From Archaeoglobaceae archaeon (GTDB lineage Archaea > Halobacteriota > Archaeoglobi > Archaeoglobales > JdFR-42), in assembly GCA_015523685.1 (NCBI GenBank), contig WAJW01000119.1, forward strand, positions 1 to 5,382: DNA of 5,382 nucleotides, in the 5' to 3' direction. The notes under the pieces are model-generated. The model had not been told where the DNA came from. It ran no database searches and saw only the letters and a program-made list of their open reading frames with translations. Of the stretch, positions 1 to 4,951 are shown one piece after another. The first letter of the stretch is position 1. Every line of letters starts with the position of its first letter. The translations under genes were made by a program, and so were the position numbers.

Positions 1-229
1 AAAGGGAATACATCCCGAGAAATATAACTGCCAGGCCAACAACAGGAAGGACTACCATGGATATCCCATTTATCTTTAAGATTCCTTCATCCAGATCTAT
101 GCCGAGCATTATCCATGCTATTCCGGCCACAATCCAATCAGCAATACCAGCTGTCCAGAGCCATTTTGAACCAAACACTCCTGCAAGAATGAGAATGTAG
201 CCAACGGCACCCACATATTTTGTATTCAT
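1..229 (-). CDS. Small integral membrane protein, unknown function (3' end cut by window edge)
   Basis: The minus-strand frame opens with ATG at 229-227 and runs without a stop through 76 codons to the left edge, so the C-terminus is missing. The product begins MNTKYVGAVGYILILAGVFG. It is very hydrophobic, with three likely membrane helices at about residues 5-20, 30-46 and 56-76 joined by short loops (SKWLWT; an acidic loop DLDEGILK at 47-54). There is no cleavable signal peptide and no Cys/His motif, and I do not recognise a family. An AGGT lies four bases before the ATG, and a TATA-like A/T tract lies about 30 bp upstream. The gene starts 45 bp after the stop of the CetZ-like gene on the same strand, so cotranscription is plausible, and a membrane partner role for that protein is conceivable but unproven. 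The clean start, AGGT and membrane-like composition argue for a real gene. Confidence 0.7.
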   Translation of the reverse strand, partial: MNTKYVGAVGYILILAGVFGSKWLWTAGIADWIVAGIAWIMLGIDLDEGILKINGISMVVLPVVGLAVIFLGMYSL

Positions 230-252
230 AAATACCTGTAAATTTAAGAGGG

Positions 253-266
253 TTAATAATTTTTAC
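253..266 (-). promoter_or_regulatory. Possible archaeal TATA box for the small membrane protein gene
   Basis: On the minus strand the spacer reads GTAAAAATTATTAA, an A/T tract centred about 30 bp before the ATG at 229 and preceded by CGAA, which could serve as a BRE. This spacing would give a leader of only a few bases. A second A/T stretch (TTAAATTTA) lies closer to the start and seems too near. The call rests on spacing and composition only. Confidence 0.3.
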
Positions 267-274
267 TTCGGATA

Positions 275-1261
275 TCAGCCTATCCTCCTTATTCCCGAAA
301 ACATAACCACAACTGATACATACCTGGATTTTGGTATGGGAAAATCACCCCATCTTATTTCTGCGTTCGGTGTCTTGCTCTCGAGTGCACTGACACAGCT
401 CAGACAGCCATCCATTGTTATTTCTTCAGGGGGACCCGTTATGATGACGAGAGCACTTTCCGCACTGGATAGATCGCATCTCATGCTCAGAGTGGACATT
501 GCCCTGTTTAACAGATTGAGAATTCTGCCTGTTTTTTCACCACGAACCTCCTGATCTCTCCATTTCCAGAAAAGACCTCTGTTGAGTTTCTCTCTTGCAA
601 ATCCTATTACAGATATCCCACCTTTCGTGAGGGTATTGAAAAGATCAGAGGTGTCAATGACGACTTCAGAATGTTCTCTTCGTCTGTACTCGCTTTCTCC
701 AACCACGGCAAGGAGATTCATTATATTCAGTATTTTGAAATTGATGTATCTGAATTCCCTGTGTGGAGGCACAGAAGAGTCCTCGACAAGATTTTCAAAG
801 ATCAGAAGAGAGTCAAGGACATCTGCAACATTCATGATTTTCCCCGGTATACGGTTGACATGGAATGAATCCTGATCAACTGGAGGCGCCACTGCAATCC
901 CGAAAACAGGTTCTTCATAGATCCTTTTCAGTTTTTCAGCCAGTTTCACAACCACCATATTTGAGAAATCACTTTCGAGACTGAAAACAAGCATAATTGC
1001 ATCGAATGGCTCTCTCTCTTCTGCGACAAGATTCACAACAGAGACCAGGTCTTTCTTTTCGAGCAGATCCATGGAGATGCCATGGGGTATGTGAAACTTT
1101 CTCTCTGGAGGAATTCCCCTCAACTTTCTGAGATGATCGGGATCATTGTCGATGAGGTAGCTGATAAAGAGCTTCCCTCTTTCTGTTTTCAATCCCTCCT
1201 TCTCAAGCAGTCTGGCTATTGTTGATCCCGCCCCTCCTATCCCGATGGTCAGGGTCTTCAT
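275..1261 (-). CDS. Divergent CetZ-like FtsZ/tubulin-superfamily protein with degenerate GTPase loops
   Basis: The product has 328 residues. Its order of segments follows archaeal CetZ: T1 glycine loop GIGGAGSTIA (7-16), then YLIDND (35-40), GIPPERKFHIP (49-59), LKRIYEEPVFGIAVAPP (111-127), LLIFEN (152-157), helix H7 INFKILN (173-179) with the guanine-contact Asn position N179, T7 segment VIDTSDLFNTLTKGG (201-215), and a C-terminal domain with ALVIITGPPE (270-279) and WGDFPIP (304-310). CetZ proteins are GTP-dependent cytoskeletal proteins involved in archaeal cell shape. Here the T4 signature GGGTGSG is replaced in register by ESDFSNM (96-102), and the T3 glycine-rich loop is missing after residue 60. 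D203 and D206 of T7 are kept. Normal GTP binding and hydrolysis therefore look unlikely. The C-terminus stops right after the fold, without the usual tail. The ATG at 1261 begins directly at strand beta-1 and has no Shine-Dalgarno sequence, but a TATA box lies 26 bp upstream. The exact subfamily is uncertain; membership of the superfamily is firm. Confidence 0.87.
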   Translation of the reverse strand: MKTLTIGIGGAGSTIARLLEKEGLKTERGKLFISYLIDNDPDHLRKLRGIPPERKFHIPHGISMDLLEKKDLVSVVNLVAEEREPFDAIMLVFSLESDFSNMVVVKLAEKLKRIYEEPVFGIAVAPPVDQDSFHVNRIPGKIMNVADVLDSLLIFENLVEDSSVPPHREFRYINFKILNIMNLLAVVGESEYRRREHSEVVIDTSDLFNTLTKGGISVIGFAREKLNRGLFWKWRDQEVRGEKTGRILNLLNRAMSTLSMRCDLSSAESALVIITGPPEEITMDGCLSCVSALESKTPNAEIRWGDFPIPKSRYVSVVVMFSGIRRIG

Positions 1262-1283
1262 TCAGAGGAGAGATTTAAACACA

Positions 1284-1291
1284 TTTTATAA
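1284..1291 (-). promoter_or_regulatory. TATA box of the CetZ-like gene
   Basis: The minus strand reads CTTATAAAATG here, a good archaeal TATA match centred about 26 bp before the ATG at 1261. Transcription would then start at or next to the start codon, which fits the absence of a Shine-Dalgarno sequence and implies a leaderless mRNA. The box lies in the 63-bp spacer after the exchanger gene, so the CetZ-like gene can probably be transcribed on its own. Confidence 0.6.
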
Positions 1292-1300
1292 GTAGATTTC

Positions 1301-1324
1301 CTGAATTATGCCATAGAAATTCAG
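1301..1324 (-). repeat. Inverted repeat between the exchanger stop and the CetZ-like promoter
   Basis: CTGAATT (1301-1307) and AATTCAG (1318-1324) are exact reverse complements separated by 10 bp. The repeat touches the stop codon of the exchanger gene (TGA at 1327-1325) and ends 9 bp before the TATA box of the CetZ-like gene. It could be an operator just upstream of the BRE/TATA, or a small hairpin in the exchanger 3' end. The stem is A/T-rich, so a DNA-binding site seems likelier than a stable RNA hairpin in a thermophile. Confidence 0.4.
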
Positions 1325-2302
1325 TCAGATAATATAAATTACAGCATAAATATAGATTAAATACAGAAAACCAGCTACAAAAAGATTGGGGACAGGAATC
1401 CCCTCTCTGTTTGAAATCAGAAGAATTGCTCCCGCAATCAACGCCATCAACCCACTTAAATATCCATAAATGTCGAGAGACCATCGGGTGAACAAAAGTC
1501 CTATTGAAACCGGAAAGGTACTCTGAAACACCATCGCTCCGGTGATATTACCGAATGCCAGCGTATCCTTACCTTCCCTGACCCATAAAACACTGTTGAA
1601 CTTCTCCGGAAGTTCCGTTGCCACCGGTGCTATGAGCAGAGAGAGCATAAGGGGGCTGACGTTGAACATCAGAGCTATTTCACTCAGGGCATCTACAAAC
1701 ATGTGCGCTCCAGCAACTATGCCTGCAAGGGCAGCGGCAACCTGTACCAGAATGACCGGGAGGCCGGAAGATCCGTATAATCTCGAAAAATAAACGGGCC
1801 TGTCACACATCTCGATACCTCTCTCATCCTTCAGATTGAGGTGGATATAGTAAATATAGAGCAGAAGAAGAATACCGGCAAGTGCATAATCAACGTATGA
1901 ATTCACAATTAAACCCGCCATAAGGGCAAGGGAGTAAGCCAACAGAAACCATAAAAGGTCTCTTCTTGCAGCTGCCTGATCCACGTGAAGTTTCAGTGAT
2001 TTTCTTCTTCTGTGAAAGATGATGACCGCCATACCTGTTACGAGCATGGCTGCAGTTGAAAGCATGAAAGGGGCCCCAAGAATTGCCCCGATAGCTATAT
2101 CACCTTTCTCCCTGTACATAAAAATGGCAACAAGAGGAATGAGAGTTTCCGGGAGAGCGGTTCCAACAGCAGCAAGAATACTGCCTGTGGCGCTCTCCGA
2201 AAGCCCCAGCCTGTAACCCAACCATTCTATTCCATTTACAAAAAGCTCACATGATAGAAGGATTAAAATTAGACTAACCGCTAATTCCAGAACCAGTTCC
2301 AT
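1325..2302 (-). CDS. Cation/Ca2+ exchanger (CaCA/NCX-type) family membrane protein
   Basis: The 325-residue product is a polytopic membrane protein with about ten helices and two related alpha-repeats, the hallmark of the CaCA family, which exchanges Ca2+ or other cations against Na+ or H+. The first repeat holds AAVGTALPETLIPL (44-57) and GAILGAPF (72-79). The second holds APVATELPEKFNSV (225-238) and GNITGAMVFQ (251-260). The acidic residues E52 and E233 match the central ion-binding pair of the family. Other ligand positions differ from the methanogen Na+/Ca2+ exchanger: GTSLPE has become GTALPE and ATELPE, and GSN-type segments have become GAP and GAM, so the transported ion is uncertain. 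A charged loop (about 97-114) and a second one (157-178) split the protein into halves. The start is the ATG at 2302, 21 bp after aIF1; another ATG 5 bp upstream is out of frame. No close Shine-Dalgarno sequence is visible. Cotranscription with aIF1 is likely. Confidence 0.88.
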   Translation of the reverse strand: MELVLELAVSLILILLSCELFVNGIEWLGYRLGLSESATGSILAAVGTALPETLIPLVAIFMYREKGDIAIGAILGAPFMLSTAAMLVTGMAVIIFHRRRKSLKLHVDQAAARRDLLWFLLAYSLALMAGLIVNSYVDYALAGILLLLYIYYIHLNLKDERGIEMCDRPVYFSRLYGSSGLPVILVQVAAALAGIVAGAHMFVDALSEIALMFNVSPLMLSLLIAPVATELPEKFNSVLWVREGKDTLAFGNITGAMVFQSTFPVSIGLLFTRWSLDIYGYLSGLMALIAGAILLISNREGIPVPNLFVAGFLYLIYIYAVIYII

Positions 2303-2303
2303 T

Positions 2304-2321
2304 TCATTTTAACTAAAATGA
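2304..2321 (-). repeat. 18-bp palindrome filling the aIF1-exchanger spacer
   Basis: TCATTTTAACTAAAATGA consists of 8-bp arms (TCATTTTA/TAAAATGA) around a 2-bp centre. It occupies almost the whole 21-bp gap between the aIF1 stop and the exchanger ATG, ending one base before that ATG. It could be an operator, or a weak RNA hairpin (7-bp stem, 4-nt loop) next to the start codon. Its high A/T content makes a stable hairpin at high temperature doubtful. Confidence 0.5.
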
Positions 2322-2323
2322 TC

Positions 2324-2632
2324 TCAAACCTTTATCTGGTCAGGATTAAATCCTTTTGCAATTAAGAGGTCCCTCACCTTTTCTCTGTGATTACCCTGGA
2401 GTTCAATCGTGTTGTTTTTAACGGTTCCTCCACAGGCAAGCTTCGATTTAAGGAACTTGGCAAGATCCCCGAGGTCTATCTCACTCGAATTAAGACCTTC
2501 TATGATTGTCACTTCCTTGCCATACCTTCTACGACCTATCTTGACGGTTATCTTCTGCTGTTCTTTTGCCACTTCCTCACATATGCAGAGGTCTTTCGGA
2601 AGTCCACACACATTACATACTTCTGAGCTCAT
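2324..2632 (-). CDS. Translation initiation factor aIF1 (SUI1 family)
   Basis: The 102-residue protein is the archaeal counterpart of eIF1, which binds the small ribosomal subunit near the P site and enforces start-codon fidelity. The N-terminus carries a Cys4 knuckle, CNVCGLPKDLCIC (C6, C9, C16, C18), common in archaeal SUI1 proteins. The SUI1 fold follows: ITVKIGRRRYGKEVTIIEGL (28-47), helix LGDLAKFLKSKLACGG (54-69), then TIELQGNHREKVRDLLIAKG (75-94). The length matches the family. The frame stays open upstream to 2746, but that part overlaps the 3' end of sir2 and has no family similarity, whereas the ATG at 2632 has a GGAGGT 12 bases upstream and starts directly before the Cys knuckle. 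The gene lies 64 bp after sir2 and 21 bp before the exchanger. Confidence 0.95.
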   Translation of the reverse strand: MSSEVCNVCGLPKDLCICEEVAKEQQKITVKIGRRRYGKEVTIIEGLNSSEIDLGDLAKFLKSKLACGGTVKNNTIELQGNHREKVRDLLIAKGFNPDQIKV

Positions 2633-2644
2633 TTTTTGCCTGCT

Positions 2645-2650
2645 ACCTCC
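2645..2650 (-). promoter_or_regulatory. Shine-Dalgarno sequence of aIF1
   Basis: The minus strand reads AAAGGAGGTAGC here, with GGAGGT matching the archaeal 16S 3' end, followed by 12 bases and the ATG at 2632. This is the only full Shine-Dalgarno sequence in front of a gene in the window, and it decides the aIF1 start against the longer open frame reaching 2746. Confidence 0.75.
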
Positions 2651-2682
2651 TTTTTCTTTTAACCGGAATATCTCATATACAC

Positions 2683-2690
2683 CTTTAAAA
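2683..2690 (-). promoter_or_regulatory. Possible TATA box for aIF1
   Basis: The minus strand reads GTTTTAAAGG just after the sir2 stop. A start about 25 bp downstream, near 2661, would leave a leader of roughly 28 nt containing the GGAGGT site. The aIF1-exchanger pair could therefore have its own promoter in addition to read-through from sir2. The match is moderate, in an A/T-rich spacer. Confidence 0.35.
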
Positions 2691-2696
2691 CTTTTT

Positions 2697-3458
2697 TCAT
2701 AGACCTTTCCTATCCACCATTTCCACCACATCGGGCAGAACATCACTTGCTCTTGAATAAAATCTCAGATCAAATATATCATCATAGGGAGTTGCATCGA
2801 GATTGATCAAAACCATACTGGCCCCGGATCTCTTTGCAATCAGAGGTATTTCCGCTGCTGGATATACCACAAGTGATGAACCCACCACAATCATGAGATC
2901 GCACTTTCCCGCAAGCTCTATCGCCTGATTCAAGGCCTTCTGTGGTAGAGGTTCTCCAAAGAAGATGGCATCTGGCTTCAGATACACACTTCCACACTCA
3001 CACACTGGTGGAATCGCATCATTGAGCATCTGAAAAACATCCTCTCTTCTGTATTCCTTTCCACAGTCAAGACATTTCACCACGCTGGTATTTCCATGCA
3101 GTTCAACAACATTTGTATTTCCAGCTTTCTGATGAAGTCCATCCACATTTTGAGTTATAACTCCAAGGAGTCTGCCCATCCTCTCCAGTCGGCCTATGGC
3201 GAGGTGTGCAGGGCTTGGCTTAACGTCAAGAAACTTTGATTCGAATTCTCTGGCAAATTCCCAGTAGTTGGCGGGGTTCTCATAAAATGAGTTGATGGAG
3301 GCAACCTTTTCAGGATCATATTTCTTCCATATCCCATCTTCACCTCTGAATGTGGGTATTCCGCTTTCAGCCGAGATTCCTGCTCCAGTAAAAGCTACAA
3401 TTTTATCTGTAGAAAGGATCATGTCTGCAAATTGCTGAATTTCTTTCCTGTACACCAT
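2697..3458 (-). CDS. Sir2-family NAD-dependent protein deacylase (sirtuin)
   Basis: The 253-residue protein removes acetyl (or related acyl) groups from lysines using NAD, producing nicotinamide and O-acetyl-ADP-ribose. In archaea the chromatin protein Alba is a known substrate. Visible motifs are the NAD-binding FTGAGISAESGIPTFRG (23-39), TQNVDGLHQKAG (102-113), catalytic H121 in ELHG, a zinc site formed by C129/C132 and C153/C155, FGEPLP (167-172), and VVGSSLVVYPAAEIP (191-205). The sequence resembles the Archaeoglobus Sir2-Af2 type from memory. A Tyr-x-x-Arg pair of desuccinylases is not evident after the cofactor loop (the region reads YWEFAREF, 65-72), so plain deacetylation is favoured. 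Length is normal for a single-domain sirtuin. The start ATG at 3458 has no Shine-Dalgarno sequence but a TATA box 24 bp upstream. The gene is divergent from rbcL and may head the aIF1 group. Confidence 0.95.
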   Translation of the reverse strand: MVYRKEIQQFADMILSTDKIVAFTGAGISAESGIPTFRGEDGIWKKYDPEKVASINSFYENPANYWEFAREFESKFLDVKPSPAHLAIGRLERMGRLLGVITQNVDGLHQKAGNTNVVELHGNTSVVKCLDCGKEYRREDVFQMLNDAIPPVCECGSVYLKPDAIFFGEPLPQKALNQAIELAGKCDLMIVVGSSLVVYPAAEIPLIAKRSGASMVLINLDATPYDDIFDLRFYSRASDVLPDVVEMVDRKGL

Positions 3459-3477
3459 TATCAGATTCCATTTTGAG

Positions 3478-3492
3478 TATTAAAACGTTTCC
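3478..3492 (-). promoter_or_regulatory. BRE/TATA promoter of sir2
   Basis: The minus strand reads GGAAACGTTTTAATA. GGAAAC suits a BRE and TTTTAATA a TATA box, centred about 24 bp before the sir2 ATG at 3458. Transcription would begin at or beside the start codon, implying a leaderless mRNA in line with the missing Shine-Dalgarno sequence. Confidence 0.55.
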
Positions 3493-3508
3493 GTGCAATC
3501 TAAAATCC

Positions 3509-3521
3509 ATATGTCACATAT
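3509..3521. promoter_or_regulatory. Candidate operator: perfect 13-bp palindrome between sir2 and rbcL
   Basis: ATATGTCACATAT has exact 6-bp arms (ATATGT/ACATAT) around one central base. It lies upstream of both divergent promoters: about 16 bp beyond the sir2 BRE and about 56 bp before the rbcL TATA box. A 6-bp direct repeat ATGTCA (3511-3516 and 3526-3531, 15 bp apart) overlaps it, and a short inverted repeat GAGAG/CTCTC follows at 3536-3549. The symmetry and position suit a dimeric regulator. The identity of the regulator is unknown. Confidence 0.45.
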
Positions 3522-3577
3522 TGAGATGTCAAAAAGAGAGTTGTCTCTCAAGATACCTTTTTCCAAACTTCAAAAGG

Positions 3578-3585
3578 ATTAAATT
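3578..3585 (+). promoter_or_regulatory. TATA-like box of rbcL
   Basis: CAAAAGG followed by ATTAAATT gives a plausible BRE plus TATA element centred about 26 bp before the ATG at 3608. No Shine-Dalgarno sequence precedes that ATG, so a leaderless or near-leaderless transcript is expected. The placement also supports 3608 as the start rather than the upstream TTG of the open frame at 3473. Confidence 0.5.
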
Positions 3586-3607
3586 ACTCCTGAGTCGAAT
3601 ATCATGC

Positions 3608-4858
3608 ATGTCTTTCGAATGGTATGATGAATTTGTGGATCTTGATCATGAACCCGATAAGGATGATCTGGTTTGCATATTCAGGATCGAACCCGATGGC
3701 ATATCCCTCGAGGAGGCAGCGGGCAGAGTTGCTTCTGAGAGCTCAGTGGGGACCTGGACCACATTATCCACTCTGCCAGAAAGAATAGATAGCCTCAAAG
3801 CCAGGGTTTTCGAAATTCAGGAGAATACAGCTAAAATCTCATATCCTCTGGAACTTTTTGAAGAAGGTAACATCCCACAACTGCTCAGCAGTATAGCGGG
3901 AAATGTTTTCGGCATGAAGGCACTTAAAAAACTGAGACTTGAGGATGTGATCATTCCTGAAAAATACGCCCGGAGATTTCCGGGTCCTGCATATGGAATA
4001 GAGGGAGTGAGAAAGTTTATGGGAATAAAAAAGAGGCCTTTGACTGCGACAGTTCCCAAGCCCAAGGTTGGATTTAACGCAGATGAATATGCAAAGATAG
4101 CAGAAGAATCCCTGAGAGGGGGCATTGACCTTCTCAAAGATGATGAAAACCTCACATCTCAGAGCTTCATAAGGTTTGAAAAAAGACTGGAGAAGGTTAT
4201 GAAAGTCATTGAGAGGGTGGAACATGAGACGGGAGAACACAAGAGCTACATGGTAAATATAACGGCAGAAACAGAGGAGATGAAGAGAAGAATGGAGGCA
4301 GTGGCAGATTATGGAAATAAATATGTGATGGTGGATATAATAACCTCAGGCTGGAGTTCACTTCAGACAATAAGGAACATGGCAGGAGATCTCGGACTTG
4401 CCATTCACGCCCATAGAGCCATGCATGGTGCATTCACAAAACTTCCCGATCACGGGATTTCAATAAAAGTCATAACAAAACTATCGAGGCTTGCTGGAGT
4501 TGACAACATGCACGTTGGCACAGGTGTGGGAAAGATGAGTGGCAAGACTGAAGAAGTCACAGAACTTGCAGGAATATGCAGGGATGATATGTTTGGACTT
4601 AAAAGAGTTTTTCCAGTATCATCCGGAGGCCTCCATCCCGGTCTTGTGCCAGATATAATCACTCTATTTGGGACTGATGTCATAATACAGGCTGGAGGTG
4701 GAATCCACGGACATCCATCAGGAAGTGAGGCTGGAGCACGTGCATTGAGACAGGCAATAGATGTGGCACTTGAGGGAATACCACTTGAAGATGGAGCAAA
4801 AAATTATAGAGAACTTTCACTCGCTCTTAAAAAATGGGGTACTGCAAGACCAAAGTGA
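3608..4858 (+). CDS. rbcL: Ribulose-1,5-bisphosphate carboxylase large subunit, archaeal form III
   Basis: The 416-residue protein fixes CO2 onto RuBP to give two 3-phosphoglycerates. In archaea RuBP comes from AMP (AMP phosphorylase plus ribose-1,5-bisphosphate isomerase) or from phosphoribulokinase. All catalytic positions are present: E44, T49 and W50 in ESSVGTWTT; N99 in AGNVFGMK; K151 and K153 in VPKPK; carbamylated K177 with D179/E180 in GGIDLLKDDENL; H269/R270 in HAHRAMH; H302; loop-6 K309 in GTGVGKM; S339-G341 in SSGGLHPG; and G363/G364 in QAGGGIHGHP. This excludes a form IV RuBisCO-like protein. VPKPK and the absence of a small-subunit gene nearby fit form III. GVGKM, QAGGGIHGHP and the short stretch between loop 6 and SSGG resemble methanogen enzymes more than the Thermococcus type, as recalled. 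The frame is open back to a TTG at 3473, but those 45 residues overlap promoter elements and are rich in Cys and basic residues unlike the family. The ATG at 3608 gives MSFEWYDEFVDLDHEPDKDD, a normal N-terminus. Confidence 0.95.
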   Translation: MSFEWYDEFVDLDHEPDKDDLVCIFRIEPDGISLEEAAGRVASESSVGTWTTLSTLPERIDSLKARVFEIQENTAKISYPLELFEEGNIPQLLSSIAGNVFGMKALKKLRLEDVIIPEKYARRFPGPAYGIEGVRKFMGIKKRPLTATVPKPKVGFNADEYAKIAEESLRGGIDLLKDDENLTSQSFIRFEKRLEKVMKVIERVEHETGEHKSYMVNITAETEEMKRRMEAVADYGNKYVMVDIITSGWSSLQTIRNMAGDLGLAIHAHRAMHGAFTKLPDHGISIKVITKLSRLAGVDNMHVGTGVGKMSGKTEEVTELAGICRDDMFGLKRVFPVSSGGLHPGLVPDIITLFGTDVIIQAGGGIHGHPSGSEAGARALRQAIDVALEGIPLEDGAKNYRELSLALKKWGTARPK

Positions 4859-4890
4859 GACATTACTTTAATCTCGTTCTCAAAACCGGA

Positions 4891-4926
4891 ACCATCTGGA
4901 GTAAAATCCTGATCAGGATAGATGGT
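4891..4926. repeat. Nested inverted repeat downstream of rbcL
   Basis: A perfect 14-bp palindrome ATCCTGATCAGGAT (4906-4919) is flanked by a second complementary pair, ACCATCT (4891-4897) and AGATGGT (4920-4926). The right arms are contiguous, while the left arms are separated by 8 bases (4898-4905). As RNA this gives a 12-bp interrupted stem with a GATC loop and a one-sided 8-nt bulge. It begins 32 bp after the rbcL stop, in the convergent spacer. It could be a 3'-end structure protecting or terminating the rbcL mRNA, or a protein-binding site. No open frame of useful length crosses it. Confidence 0.5.
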
Positions 4927-4951
4927 GAAATACTGATAATTTAGAAAACCT

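Noticed and set aside
336..875. Plus-strand open frames inside the CetZ-like gene
   Set aside because: They overlap each other in different frames, lack recognisable domains, and lie antisense to a convincing tubulin-superfamily gene.
2633..2746. Longer aIF1 starting at 2746
   Set aside because: The extension overlaps the sir2 coding end by about 50 bp, has a Trp-rich sequence without family similarity, and would place the GGAGGT site inside the gene. The ATG at 2632 sits at the expected distance before the Cys4 knuckle.
3473..3607. N-terminal extension of RuBisCO by 45 residues from a TTG start
   Set aside because: The extra residues are Cys- and Lys/Arg-rich, unlike any RuBisCO N-terminus, and the stretch holds the sir2 TATA box, the palindrome and the rbcL TATA-like box. 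The ATG at 3608 gives a normal N-terminus.
4206..4433. Minus-strand open frame inside rbcL rich in Ser, Pro and Leu
   Set aside because: It lies wholly inside a RuBisCO gene with intact catalytic motifs, and its composition is what antisense translation of purine-rich coding sequence gives. No homology is recognised.
3608..4858. Form IV RuBisCO-like protein (methionine salvage type)
   Set aside because: The carbamylated Lys, metal-ligand Asp/Glu, loop-6 Lys, both His and the phosphate-binding SSGG and GGG segments are all present.
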